This document shows, in pieces, positions 33,241-45,437 of a stretch of 64,000 nucleotides of DNA. The DNA comes from Homarus americanus (lineage: Eukaryota > Arthropoda > Malacostraca > Decapoda > Nephropidae): NCBI RefSeq assembly GCF_018991925.1, contig NW_024724368.1, positions 113,672 to 177,671 of the forward strand, given 5' to 3'. The position numbers and the translations under genes were made by a program. Position 1 is the first letter of the stretch. The number at the start of each line of letters is the position of its first letter. A model generated the notes under the pieces. That model saw nothing but the letters and a program-made list of their open reading frames with translations. It was not told where the DNA came from and did no database searches.

Positions 33241-35281
33241 GTATGCATGTATGTACTTACGTGTGTGTGTGTGATGTACGTGAGAAATGTATGCATGTAT
33301 GTTTACAGTATATGTATGAATGTATGAAATGTGTGTGTGTGCGTGCATGAATTTCACTAAGACTTTATCAAACAAACCACACACACACACACACACACAC
33401 CGACCTGTTCAGTAAGCTACACCCCTTCCCCTCACGGACTATAGCCCACACAGCAGTAAGGTTTAAAGTGAATCTTTTACCCACAACACCTACGCTGATA
33501 TTTCCTCGAAAAGCGAAAATTATTGTCAATTTAAAGAAGAGAATAGCATTTAGTGAGGTACGGGCCCACCACACCCTCTGATCACCATCCCAGGGGAAAG
33601 GGGGAGGATTCTCAACAGTTTGATCTGAGCACATCTCCGACACCACACACACTTTTCTCTCGAAGCTTTTGTGTTAGTGTGGTGTGGTGGACGTGCAGAT
33701 GAATCGCTCATATCCTCTCAGTACAACCAACCTGAAGCAATTTTCACTGGCATGAATATGAGTGAGAGAAAGTGAGAGAGAGGGAGACAATATTCGCTTT
33801 CCCCTCCGTTCAGTTATTGGCAAATTCTACCTCGACTCCGCTTTCCAAAATCGAACGACCAGTTGTATTGTTATTTCTTTATATGGTGTTCAATTAGAAA
33901 TTTGTTAATTTTCATGAAGTTTACTGTACAGTATATTATTTTGTTTTTAGCCTTCATATTTTCAGCCTGACATCATAGATATTTATTAAGCCCCTTTTGA
34001 TGTGCCGTCGCATTTATAGTCTCAACTACTCTATACAGATATGTTGACTGCTCCCTTCCATCAAACATTGGTAAAGGCGACTATGACACACATGATTAGA
34101 TAATTGTAGATATATTGAACCTTAGTTATAAAGCTTCATCACTTTGGTTTAATATTTTTTGCCTCTGGTCTTTATCAGCGTGTGTGATGGCATCATGTGT
34201 CACTAAGTTACAGGTGCACGGACAGTAAATTTTATCCCCAACATAAACCCTCCCAAATTACCACAAAATCGCCATCTTCCACAGGATCCGTCGCGCCGTC
34301 GTGTCTCATTATCTACGTGGTTGGCAGGGGATCCGACATAACTCAATTTCTGTCCTCAGCAGATACGAAATATTGTCCGAGGTAAGTGGGATCATAGAGT
34401 TCTCGCGCTGATTGAGAGGTTCTGATCGCCTTACGTGCATCGCAACTTCTTTCAAAACTCTTCAGACGTAATCTAATCCAGTTACTTCCAACCGATTGTC
34501 TTTTGTTTCCAATGTCGTCCGCACGCAGTTACTTAATTTCTATTGCTTAATCCAAGTTGTGATAATCCTTTTGAAACACATCTTATGAGAATCCAATTTA
34601 AGAACTGCACATGAGTTTTTAAATAACAAAATACCTAAGGCAGGTTGCACTTGAAAATAGATATCAATTTTATAAGCCAAAGCCGAAGCCAACATTAGGA
34701 CGAATCTGCGGTCTCCTAGCAACGGAGCGGATCTGGCGGCCGTAATGCGATTTAACATGTGGTGAGTGCAGATATGAGGGCTTCAGCCTGTACCATCACA
34801 AATTTGGAATCCCTTCCATTTATAGCAATGCTTTTCTTAAGAGAATTTTATGGAATAAATCCATTTAAATGTTGAATTAAAAGGAAAATATTTCAATATT
34901 AATGTTTTTTAAATTAATAAACTGAAGTTGCAAGATATTGGTTGGATATTCAAAAATATTTTCGAATGTCCCCGAGTTTGTCTTCACTTGAGCTACGGCG
35001 TCTTTTGTTGTGGCTCTATATTATAAACAAAATTGGCCCATGGGCTCAGTCATGTTTGATGACGTATGGTCGCACAAAGTTATAACTGCTCAGGGAGTTT
35101 GTATAAGTGAGAACAATAAAATATAGAGGAAAGAACTATAACAGTATTACTCCCGCATTACGGTGCAGATGCCTTGAAATACTGTGTCTAATGGCCGATG
35201 ATACTGATCCCAAGAGTCTTCTGCTGCGTGTCAGCTGTGTGTTTACATTTGGCGAGAAGAAATAGTTCCTAAGACAGGTAC

Positions 35282-35404
<123 letters not shown>

Positions 35405-35424
35405 TGTATATCATCTTGTGGTGG

Positions 35425-35852
35425 TGTGGGGAACAGGTTGTTTGGTTCACACTCGGGATGGGATGGAGAAAGGAAACTCACAATGTGCTCTCTGTATACA
35501 TATTGTATTGGATGTACAATGCAGCTTGGTTACAAGCGTTGAGCAGAGAGAGCTGGTTGGTGAGGGTGCTCAGAGGAGGACCAGCTTGTGGGTCGCCGGC
35601 GGAAGCGAGGGCCGCCAGGCACGAGCGGAGGAGGAGGAGGAGGTGGTGTTGCTTGCAGGTGGCTGTGGGTAGAAAGATATAGGTCACCACGAGGTGAGGT
35701 CTTGTATAGCGGAGGTAGGCGTGGCTTAATAATTGACCTCAGTCATGTAAGGCGGTACTGGTTGCTGACCTAGACCACGAGGCATACACTGGGGAATTCG
35801 AGGGTCGGCTAGTGAGCGACAAACGGCGTTTGTAGGGGAGGAATCTACTACA
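35425..35852 (-). repeat. 3' LTR of the minus-oriented element
   Basis: 428 bp. It shares its whole length with the copies at 36643-37285 and 37589-38156. Apparent open frames across it recur at each copy only because the LTR is repeated. Confidence 0.8.
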
Positions 35853-36596
35853 ATACTCCCCTTCCCTCCAGGCGGTGTAGGAGACTTGCTGTCTGCAGGG
35901 TTGCATCCCACATGTGAGGCAGAACGGGCGGTGCAGGAGACTTGTTGTCGGTTGGGTTGTATGCCACATGTGAGACATAACAGCGAGGGCGTGGATGAGC
36001 CGGCCGCGATGGGAGGGAACTTTGTCTAGATACACGAGATCTGTGGGAGAAGAGAGGGTTGTGGAGGCAATGAATGTTGTGCTTCTCTCGCGGCAGGTAC
36101 ATAGTCCTCAGATGCTCCTGCTGGGGTGTGTGGGTCTGGGCCAGTAGCAGGGGCTGTGTCAGGAGCAGGGTCCACGACAGCAGCAGGGTCCACGACAGCA
36201 GCAGGGAGTACCTGAGGGAAAAAAATGGTGTTTGGGGCTGCCTCAGGCGCATGGGCCGTGTCGGGAGCAGGGGCTGCCAGGCAGGAGCGGAGGAGGGTTC
36301 AGGACAGTAGCAGGGGGTACTGCTGGGCCGGCGTTTGAAGCAGGATGGGTGCCTTGTGGTCGGTAGGACGTGGTGCTTGGGGCACTAAAGGAGCGGCTGT
36401 CTGCTTAGAGTAGCAGAGCTGCTCTAGGGTATCTAACCTGCAGTGTAGAGACAGTAGCTGTAGAGCCGATGAGAGCTGCTTCTGTGTGGATAAGCCAGTC
36501 TTCCATGTTGCTTGAAGACTGGGAGAGTGATCGGTTTCTCCTCCATCCTGTATGAGTGCGAATCTCCGGGGGTCACCATTTGTGGGGTACGTGATA

Positions 36597-36642
36597 TTTC
36601 TCCTCCATCCTGTGTGAGTACGAATCTCCGGGGGTCACCATT
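36597..36642 (-). other. Primer-binding site with local duplication
   Basis: On the minus strand TGGTGACCCC begins two bases inside the LTR edge. The same LTR-edge plus primer-site segment (GGGGTCACCATTTGTGGGGT on plus) occurs twice, near 36573-36593 and 36631-36650, so a stretch of about 58 bp spanning the boundary has been duplicated. Confidence 0.7.
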
Positions 36643-37285
36643 TGTGGGGTACGGGGTATGGGTTCACACTCAGGATGGGATGGAGAAAGGAAACTCACAA
36701 TGTGCTCTCTGTATACATGTTGTATTGGATGTACAATGCAGCTTGGTGCTGGGAAGGCAGCATGGTTACAAGCGTTGAGCAGAGAGAGCTGGTTGGTGAG
36801 GGTGCTCAGAGGAGGACCAACTTGTGGGTCGCCATATTTGTGGGGTTATGAGATATTGGTTCACACTCAGGATGGGATGGAGAAAGGAACCTCACAATGT
36901 GCTCTCTGTATACATATTGTATTGGATGTACAATGCAGCTTGGTGTTGGGAAGACAGCATGGTTACAAGCGTTGAGTAGAGAGAGCTGGTTGGTGAGGGT
37001 GCTCAGAGGAGGACCAGCTTGTGGGTCGCCATGGTCGCCGGCTGGAGTGAGGGCCGCCAGGCAGGAGCGGAGGAGGAGGTGTTGCTTGCTGGTGGCTGTA
37101 GGTAGAAAGAGATAGGTCACCACGAGGTGAGGTCTTATATAGCGGAGGTAGGCGTGGCTTAATAGTTGACCTCAGTCATGTAAGGCGGCGCTGGTTGCTG
37201 ACCTAGACCACGAGGCATACACTGAGAAATTCGAGGGTCGGCTAGTCAGCGACATACTGCTTTTGTAGAGGAGGAATCCACTGCA
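36643..37285 (-). repeat. 5' LTR with internally duplicated segment
   Basis: 643 bp, longer than the other LTRs because about 195 bp (36643-36837) is repeated immediately as 36838 onward, each time starting TTTGTGGGGT and running through the GGATGGGATGGAG and AGCGTTGAG landmarks. It ends CTGCA where the other copies end CTACA. Confidence 0.75.
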
Positions 37286-37425
37286 GTGGTCAGGATCTGT
37301 TGACGCATCAAAGAAAACGGAACCTCTCTGAGTTCGTGACGTCAGTAACTCCTACACGCATCAACAATAACAGCAAGTAAGTTGAGCACTTGCTCAGTTT
37401 TCGGGTGTTTAATACAAATTAAAAA

Positions 37426-38223
37426 CGGGTGATATAACTTTTCATCATTTTTTCAAGGATAAAGAGCTGATAAGATGGATTAACTTGTGCAAGAGGAAAG
37501 ACTTTATAAATGCTGAAAATGTCCAAATATGCAGCTTGCATTTTCAAGTCTGCGTTTGGGGGGAACTTGAAATATAAACTGCTTGGATTGTGGGGAACAG
37601 GTTGTTTGGTTCACACTCAGGATGGGATGGAGAAAGGAAACTCACAATGTGCTCTCTGTATACATGTTGTATTGGATGTACAATGCAGCTTGGTGCTGGG
37701 AAGGCAGCATGGTTACAAGCGTTGAGCAGAGAGAGCTGGTTGGTGAGGATGCTCAGAGGAGGACAGCTTGTGGGTCGCCGGCGGGAGCGAGGGCCGCCAA
37801 GCAGCGGCGGAGGAGGTGGTGTAGCTTGCTGCGGCTGTAGCTAGAAGAAGTGAGTTGGTTGGTGAGGATGCTCAGAGGAGGACAGCTTGTGGGTCGCCAT
37901 GCTCGCCGGCGGGAGCGAGGACCGCCAGGCAGGCGGAGGAGGAGGAGGAGGTGCTGGCTGGTTGGTGTACAGTAGGTAGAAAGAGACAGGTCACCACGAG
38001 GTCAGGTCTTTTATAGCGGAGGTAGGCGTGGGTAGATAGTTGACCCCCGCTCCGTGGGCGGCGCTGGTTGACCTAGACCATGAGGCACACACTGTGGAAT
38101 TCGCCGGGTCGGCTATGCAGCGACAAACAGCGTTTGTAGGGGAGAAATCCACTACAGGATCACCAGTACCAAGATGATTTGTAAAGATTAAGAATGGAGC
38201 AATACCTACAGTACAAATACCAT
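37426..38223 (+). pseudogene. THAP-domain relic split by a solo LTR
   Basis: Positions about 37426-37546 read (plus strand) a stretch ending in WINLCKRKDF and then QICSLHF, matching the Trp and final Cys-x2-His-Phe of the THAP C2CH zinc finger. After a +1 shift the frame continues with NLKYKLLG up to 37584, where an LTR interrupts. Right of the LTR (38161-38223) the reading resumes with an LKxxAIPT-like segment (KNGAIPT), the usual end of a THAP domain. The N-terminal cysteines are not visible, and stops and a frameshift are present. It may derive from a THAP-bearing transposon or a host THAP gene; the sequence does not decide. Confidence 0.6.
37589..38156 (-). mobile_element. Solo LTR with target duplication
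   Basis: 568 bp, homologous to the LTRs of the neighbouring minus-oriented element, with perfect 4-bp flanking repeats GGAT (37585-37588 and 38157-38160). No internal region is attached, as expected after LTR-LTR recombination. The middle (about 37738 and 37858) carries a duplicated stretch beginning GGTTGGTGAGGATGCTCAGA. Confidence 0.85.
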
Positions 38224-38439
38224 TTTTAGTCTTTTAAGCCTTATTTTAATTCAGCGACATATGACCGAGGCTGTTGTGTGACCCCAAGGATGTAATTACC
38301 ACAATCAATCAACCACCTCCCTCCATTCCTTCACCTTCATTCCCCTCCCTCCTACTCCTCACTTGTCATGTCTCCAATCCTTCCCCCTCCTACCCTTTTC
38401 TTGCTCACCCACCCTTCCTTTCCCTCCCATTTTATATGA

Positions 38440-38805
38440 TTAAATGTCACGTTTTCTGTTAAATCCCGTTTTCTACAATGAAAATTAGTTTTCTTTAATG
38501 AAAAATCCGGTTTTCAGTTATTTATTTTCCCATTTTCTGTCATGAATATTTCCATTTTTTATGAAAAATTTCCATTTTCTATGATCAATATTCATATTTT
38601 CTTTTATGAAAGTTTCCCTTTTCTATAAGGAAAATTCCCATTTTCTATTATCAAAATTTCTCTTATTTATCATAACAATTTCTTTTCTATGATTAAAATT
38701 TCAATTTTCTGTCACCATTTTTTTTATTTCCCATTATCAAAATTCGTTTTTTTATGATCAAACTTTCCGTTTTGTGATGAAAAATTCCTGTTTTCTAAGA
38801 TTGTG
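38440..38805. repeat. Degenerate AT-rich minisatellite
   Basis: Loose tandem repeat of about 22-26 bp around CCATTTTCTATTATGAAAAT, too diverged for an exact period. It abuts the Gypsy pol relic. Confidence 0.7.
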
Positions 38806-38807
38806 TT

Positions 38808-40902
38808 AATTATAAGCAGTTAAACGCAATCACCCATAAGGATGCATTTCCACTTCCAAGAATTGCCAAGTCTCTGGATGCTTTGGCAGGTGCATGTTGG
38901 TTTTCCACGTTCGATTTAGCATCAGGGTACCATCAAGTTAGTCAGGGAACAGGACAGACCTAAAACTGCTTTGTGCTCACCCTTTGGATTATACCAGTAT
39001 CGAAGGATGCCTTTTGGGTTAAACAATGCCCCCATTACATTCCAATGTCTGATGGAAAGAATATTTGGTGTTCAGATATTTAAGACTTTTTGGTGTATCT
39101 AGATGATTTGATTGTATTCTCTAGGACTATTGATGAACACTTAGATCGGATGAAGATGGTCTTTTCCCGACCGTGAAAATATTGATTGAAATTAAAACCA
39201 AGCAAATGTCATTTGTTGTGGTGGAAGTTTCAGGATCTGAGGTGAAAGAGAAGGAAAAATCATCATCTGATTGTCTGAGCCAGGGAGAAGAATTAAGTAG
39301 TTTGGTATGCTTGCCAGGAATTGATAAAGGAAATCGTAGTTTACTGCAGTTAAAAGACCCAGTAATAGGGAAATATTTTCTTTACTTGCATGATGAATTT
39401 GATAAAGTGCCCATGAAGCCAGGATGACTCGAGAGTTTGCTCAGTTATGGAGAGAGAGAAACTGTTGCATGTGAAAGATGGATTGTTGTGCAGGATTAGC
39501 CGAGAGGGTAGTAGGAAACAGTTGTTAGTACTGCCAGCTGCACTAAAACCACACATTTTGAAGGCTATGCATGATTGTATGGGACAGGGTGTAGAGAGGA
39601 CCACTCAGTTGATAAAGTTATGCTGTTATTGGCCAGAGTTCTATGAAGAGACAGAAATATTGTGAGTGGTGTCAACAGTGTATTGTATGACTGTAGTACC
39701 TGTGGTCCGTACCCCTATGGGAGCACTGCTGGCTGAGAGGCCTTGGGAAGTCAGAGCTGTGGATTTCTCTCTGATAGAGCCAGTCAGTGATGGGAAAGAG
39801 AATGTAATGGTTGTTACTGATGTATTTAGTAAATTCACCTTGGCATTTCCCACAAGAGATCAGAAAGCCTCAACTGTTGCAAAGGTTCGAGTTGAAGAGG
39901 TGTTTTATCGTTATGATATCCCCGAGAGAATACATACTGATCATGGAAAGAATTTTGAGAGCTCATTGATTAAACAGTTGTGTAAACTACTTGGAATTGA
40001 GAAGACAAGAACAATCCCTTACCACCCTGAGGGAAACGGCTCAGTGTGAACACTTTAACAGAAAAAAGCACAATTTACTGCGCACTCTTCCCCCAGAAAA
40101 GAACGCATGCTGAAATCACACGAGAAAGATGATGACTGGGTGATACTGTTCGCAGAGGCGAGAAAAATATGAAGTTCGCAGTCATATTTCCCACCTCTGT
40201 TGACGGTCATGTAATATTTCAATGTGATTCTGACCTTTTAAAATGTTGTTTTTGCATAATGTAGTATTACTGATACGTAATTTGTCTTAGTATGCCTTAT
40301 TGTGGGTAAAAATAAGTACAGTATATATATTAAATGCATTTTCCGTAAGCGTGAATCTCCTACCAGAGTTTAACAGTTAATTCATGTATAATACTTCTGA
40401 TAAACTTCCTACATGCTTATGCTTGAAATAATGAATGTACGTATCTTTTCATAATTTAGCTAAATATCTTTCTCGTCAGAAATGGTCATCCCAACGATTA
40501 TGAATAAACTCGTTTAGAAATACTGTACATCATTACTTCAGGACAAAATCGGACAGGTTTAGGTTTGCAACAGCCAATAAGCTGTAAATTTTGAGGAGGG
40601 GGCGGGGCATCTTTTCTCAGCTGGGAAAAAACGCGCTATAGTAGGCCTTCAACGGAAACTGATCGTGAGTATTTAGCAGATGATGTAGACTCTTGAGAGT
40701 GGTGTAGAGGAGATGCATGGTTTTGATAATGCAGGTGATTTCATGCCCCAAATGTCAGATACTGAATGTGGCCCCACGGACATACCAACTGCTAGTACAA
40801 GAGAAGAAAAACCTAATTCAGTGAGAAGGAGCACTAGGGCAACAGCTGGTAAACACTCTTAACGTGCATAGATTGCCCAGGTCTGTCATAACGAGAACTT
40901 AA
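38808..40902 (+). pseudogene. Ty3/Gypsy pol relic (RT, integrase)
   Basis: Broken plus-strand pol. RT remains are at 38808-39170: a FSTFDLASGYHQV-type block, MPFGLNNAP near 39010, and YLDDLIVFS near 39098 (the catalytic DD is kept). RNase H is not recognised. Integrase zinc-binding remains lie at 39447-39665 and the core at 39666-40049, with Asp in AVDFS (about 39757) and in HTDHG (about 39940). The conserved Glu follows a frameshift near 40040. A C-terminal tail with RRSTRATAGKHS lies at 40800-40861. About 40110-40640 does not look like integrase and may be an insertion. Several stops and frameshifts make it inactive. It is distinct from the element at 3266. Confidence 0.85.
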
Positions 40903-41930
40903 TGGAGGTGAGGGCGAGTATGACTGCGAAGAAAACCAAGGGGTGAACGTAGTGAGGTAGAAGTTATAAATTAATTACTCCTGTAATTACAAGAAAAAAT
41001 GAAATTAATTTAGTTAGTGCATTATTATTATTTATTATTATCCTATTGTACTTCTGCGTGTTATATATTTGTAATTTGTATTATTAGAAGATTTTTCACT
41101 TTGTTTGCTGTACCAGGACTTAAGGGAAAAGTGTTCAATGCATGTTGTGAAGATAACATTTTTGTTTTGTAGGGAAAACCAGTGTGTGTGTGTGGAGTCA
41201 GGGGGGGTTTCTCTGTTGATTTTCATGTTACTGGTGAACCAAGTGATTCAATCCATGTTTATACTGTTTTAGAGTAACCCTAAGTATTAAGGGTTTTATG
41301 TGAAGGATGTCATGGTTACCTATCTAGTCCTCCAGGAAGATATGAGATACAGTAAGTTCCTAAGTTTTCAGAGCTGGAGAACTTTTGTTGTGTAATATAT
41401 ATTTATGGTTCCGTTTGTCGGTAGGTGCTGTACTCACCCCTGGGTCACTTATCAGGGATTACATTAAGGAAGAAATACAGTAAAGGAAATGTAACTTGAG
41501 TGACCTTTCTCTTACCATTGTATTTAGCTACTGTGACCAGGCTAACTTCCCCGGGCTACAGGTGGATAGAATGAAGTAACTAAGGTTGAATCACACTTAC
41601 AGTATTTTCAATGGACTGTGCCCAGAGAATCTAACAAGAAACTTTGCAAGGATTAGGGTTATGAACTGGCAGAGTACTGGAAGGGACTGATGGTGTTCTA
41701 ATTGCAAGGACAGTTCCCACCAGGTAATCACAGCTAACCCATGCCAATTTGGAAAATGATGATTTTGGAACATGAGTGCAACCTCTCCATAGGTAGACAT
41801 GTGTTTTTAAAGCAATAAATTGGACACCAGTAATGATCTGGATAATTTGAAATGAAATGACAGTTATCCACATATAAAATGTTGTTTCCTTGACAACAAA
41901 AGCAAGATGAGCAAACCTCAACATAACAAA
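40903..41930. other. Region downstream of GTF3C3, no recognised gene
   Basis: AT-rich. The nearest minus-strand AATAAA to the GTF3C3 stop that I noticed is near 41034-41039, so part of this stretch may be its 3' untranslated region (inference). A 97-codon minus-strand frame (41631-41924) has no recognisable domain. Confidence 0.3.
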
Positions 41931-41931
41931 A

Positions 41932-42057
41932 TATCAGGTACAGATACAGTACTTTAAAAAAATATCAGGTAGAGATACAGTCCTTTAAAAAAATATCAGG
42001 TAGAGATACAGTCCTTTAAAAAAATATCAGGTACAGATACAGTACTTTAAAAAAATT
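41932..42057. repeat. 31-bp tandem repeat, 4 copies
   Basis: Units of AAAAAAATATCAGGTA followed by (C/G)AGATACAGTMCTTT, four times, 120-250 bp beyond the GTF3C3 stop codon and so possibly inside its 3' untranslated region. Confidence 0.9.
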
Positions 42058-42179
42058 ACTTTGTTCAATTACATTAACTCTACCTACCTAAATCATATAC
42101 TGTACAGGTATAATATTTCTCTATACTCAATATTTTAAGCTTTCCTCTTTCTATGACCTAACTGTATCCTTATTTGAAT

Positions 42180-42915
42180 TCAAACTCTAATATATTTGTA
42201 CATATACATCCTGGCTAAGTTAGGAGAGCCACTATTTTGGTAAATGAGTGCAAGATTAAATGCAATCTCACGAGATAGGTCAAGTCTGGGCCCTTCATGT
42301 TGTTCCTCTACAGTGGGACAGTCAAGAGCAAACTTGTAGTAATGGATTGCTTGTGGTAGGAGATTGAGCTGATGAAAGGCTCGACCCAAATTGTACATCG
42401 ACTCCTGACACTCCCCACGCATCTCAACATATGTGTTTAAGAAGGCACATGCCTGCACAACTAGGGAATGCTTTTTACCACTGAATTTCTGGCATGCCAT
42501 GTGTGTAAAAGTCAAGCCTAACATAAGTGGAATAAGTGGATTGGTGGGGTCTTGTTTAAATGCTTGAGTATATTCTGCTAGAGAATATTTGTATGTTCCA
42601 GCAACCAAGCAGTTGTGGCCATTCAGTAATCCTAAAGCAACTAAGTCTGGGTGTTTATGAGTAAGCCGTAACAAAAAGCGATTGTGTCGAAAGTCATCAG
42701 CCTTAGAAATGATAAGATTAAGAAGGTTCCAGCACCTCTCATTCTCTGGATTTTTTATTACTAATTCCCGCATAATATTGTATGCAAAATAGGAACTGTC
42801 ATTGTAAATGCATGCTAAGAGACACATAAATTCTATTTCTCGAGCACGTTCCTTTTCTCGCATGAATTCTTTTGACCCAAGTGCACTAAAGGTCATCCTT
42901 TCAAGCTCCTCCAAT
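42180..42915 (-). CDS. General transcription factor 3C subunit 3 (TFIIIC102), last coding exon
   Basis: Minus-strand exon encoding the C-terminal 245 residues of the TFIIIC tetratricopeptide-repeat subunit, which as part of TFIIIC recognises tRNA-type promoters and recruits TFIIIB for RNA polymerase III in the nucleus. The diagnostic match is the stretch around GLTFTHMACQKF, then QESMYNLGRAFHQL and EIAFNLALIYQNSG, which follow the vertebrate GTF3C3 C-terminus as I remember it. The TPR-like helical pairs are clear. The exon starts after a TTTTTCAG acceptor (AG at 42916-42917) with one base completing a codon begun in the exon at 52352, and ends at TGA (42180-42182). The reading frame is uninterrupted, as expected of a constrained host gene among transposon debris. 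Confidence 0.92.
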
Positions 42916-43275
42916 CTGAAAAATAATAACACATATTAACATCATTATACAGTACAGTACTTAGAAGTCATTCAGTGTAAAAATCTGACAATGCGAGACA
43001 ATTACTAAAGTTTCATAGATAATTTACACAAAAATGCTATGAGGTTTTAGAAATTAATTAGATACTGGCACTAAAGGTATCGACTCACAAATCCAGGACC
43101 CTTGGGACCAGTAGACTAAACCGGTGTTGAGCATTTTCCAGCTCCCGACCAGTACACTACATCAGGGTTTGCTTCCCCTACACACACTCATAAACTCAGT
43201 TGAACCTTTGATTTACTTCTTAATTAATGAAATGAAGAAATACTGTAAATATAAAAATATAAATAATTAAATATA

Positions 43276-43672
43276 CAGGTAGTCCCCCTTACGGCTGCTT
43301 GGACTTACGTCCATCGGTACTTACGACCTGCTCTGACCTTACGACCGTCGCAGTTGTGACCATTTTTTTTTTTATTTATCTTTTTAAATGACGCGTGCAT
43401 TTTCTATTCCGAAACGTTTCCAGTTAATGTAGTCTCCATGTATAATTAGAAAATTATGGGGGCCCCGTGTGCATTCAGCTGACTACATTAAAGGTAAGTG
43501 CTCAGTCACACTGTATCCATTCCTTATTATTTATTACTTTTACTGTAATGTATTTTAGTGTAGATTTTTTTTTTAATTTGGATTTTTTTTAAATCTATGT
43601 CGGACGTACGACCATTCGGACTTACGACCTGGATTTGAGTCCCTAACCCCGTCGTAAGTCGGAGAGCACCTG
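43276..43672. mobile_element. pogo/Tigger-like MITE, 397 bp
   Basis: Terminal inverted repeats beginning CAGGT with subterminal CTTACG/CGTAAG motifs, flanked by TA on both sides (43274-43275, 43673-43674). No coding sequence. The TA target duplication and CAG ends fit pogo/Tigger-type non-autonomous elements. It lies in a GTF3C3 intron. Confidence 0.65.
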
Positions 43673-43989
43673 TAGTAATTTTCAAAGTTGAAAGTTGTCT
43701 AGGTAGGTGTACACAGCACTTTATCTTGGGTTTGTTAATGTCTGACTCCCAGAAGCTTCTCATGTGTCACAAGACATTTGCAAGAAGTAAGATACAGTAG
43801 TTCATAAATAATTTTTGTGTGATTGAAGGCTTTATGGTTCCTTGTCAGGGTTATTTATAATCTTGTCTGCTGCAGCTTTTTTGAGAAGAAAAAAAAGTGT
43901 TTGTAGTAGCAGATGTTTTGTGAAATAGATAACAAAATAGTACAGTATAGGTACATAATTATTTATTCTCTACATACTTTTATACTATA

Positions 43990-45437
43990 CAGTTAAAATA
44001 CCCCCTAGTCCCGAACGATTTTAGTTTGTCCAATAGGTAGAAAGGCAATTTTTTTTTTTTTCTTTTTTTTTACTTATCTGAATTATTATTATTATTACAG
44101 GAGTATTAAATTTTTGCCCCTCAGGCCCCAATGTGGGTCAGTGACCTATGCCCGGGTGGGCTAATCCCCGTAAAAAAACCCAACAACAAAGCCGCGGGAA
44201 ATTAAGGTTTGTTTACATCCAGCAGTTCGGCTGCTCTCTCTCTCTCTCCCTCTGCTTGTCTATACAGAGTACAACATTTAACCCTTTTATATATATGAGC
44301 AGTAAATAAGTGTTGCTTTCATATTCTTATGTAGAGTAATGACGATATGTTTTCACATGTGCGCACTTACATACGCGCAGTCTCACTTTGTTTTTACCAT
44401 TAATGGTTAGCTACTTATATTGTTCCATTTATTAACATTAAATAACATTACAGGTACTTCAAACAACCATATTTATTTTTTTACATTAATTTTACTACAG
44501 CTACAATCAGGGTCTTATTTTCTTCAGTTTTATATGTAGAACCAATCAGTCACTGGTTTTGTAAGCTTTAACATAAACAATGCCGGCAGCCGTCTCGTCT
44601 TCTCGTGTGTTTTAATATTCCACGTATTATTAATAAATTGTATTGTTAATTTTGCACACACAAACATTAATTCAATAAAAACAAATTCAGAAACATTAAT
44701 TAAAATATATATGAACAGTAAATAAGTGTTGCTTTCATATTCTTATGTAAAGTAATGACGATATGTTTTCACGTGTGCGCACTTACATACGCGATCTCTC
44801 TTTTTTCTTTACCATTATCGTTAGCTACTTCTATTGTTCCATTTATTAACATTAAATAACATTACTTAAAACAACCATATTAATTTTACTACAGCTACAA
44901 CCAAGGTCTTATTTTCTTCAGTTTTATATGTAGAACCAGTCAGTCACTGGTTTTGTAATCAACGAAAACAATGCTGTGTCATTTCCTTGTGTGTTTTAAT
45001 ATTCTACGTATTATTAATGAATTGTATTGCTCATTTTGCACACATAAACATTAATTCAATAAAAAGACATTCAGTAATAAACAATAATGAATCTTTTCTA
45101 CATAAGAGAAATGACGCTGTTTACACGATTATGCACGTCATCTGCACGTTGGCGGGCCGTTCAAACCCGTCGAAATTCAAGTTTCCGCCGTCAAAATTTT
45201 TATTTTTTTTTGTGTGTTCCAATAAAATACGTTGAATTAAAAACTCACGAAATTTGAGAAGCTACTATACGACATTTAACCCTCCAATATGTCTTCAAAG
45301 AGACCATGATGCAGAAAAAGTGGTGCTAGTGCTTCCAAGCATAAGCACAAGTCACTATCTATCCAGGAAAAGGGTGAATTTCCATGGTCCGGCACCGGTC
45401 AGGTCCCGAGGTTGCTGGACTAGAGAGGTACAACCTG
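43990..45437 (+). mobile_element. pogo-like element family 1, copy A
   Basis: Same family as 50570-52053 and 58758-61628, flanked by TA (43988-43989, 45438-45439). The right end is intact (...TAGAGAGGTACAACCTG). The left end is diverged (CAGTTAAAATACC) and lacks about 35 bp present in the other copies. Near the right end, ATG at 45289 opens a short frame with the N-terminal start of a pogo/Tigger transposase (SSKRP, then a KHKSLSIQEK-like segment of the CENP-B-type helix-turn-helix). It carries a stop after five codons and joins the terminal repeat soon afterwards. The catalytic domain is absent, so the element is non-autonomous. Confidence 0.8.

Larger units (their letters stand above)
35425..37285 (-). 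mobile_element. Non-autonomous LTR element (CsRn1-like Gypsy derivative)
   Basis: LTR (35425-35852), internal region of 790 bp, LTR (36643-37285), flanked by the 4-bp target duplication GTGG (35421-35424 and 37286-37289). On the minus strand the LTRs begin TGTAGT/TGCAGT and end CCCCACA. Inside the 5' LTR comes AATGGTGACCCCC, whose TGGTGACCCC matches the complement of tRNA-Trp, the primer reported for CsRn1-type Gypsy elements (from memory). A purine tract on the minus strand (rc of 35853-35872) precedes the 3' LTR. A minus-strand TATATAAG lies in the LTR (about 37132-37141 in the right copy). No RT or integrase is encoded; the internal part is compatible with a decayed gag region plus short tandem duplications. 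The element would need trans-acting proteins. Confidence 0.8.
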
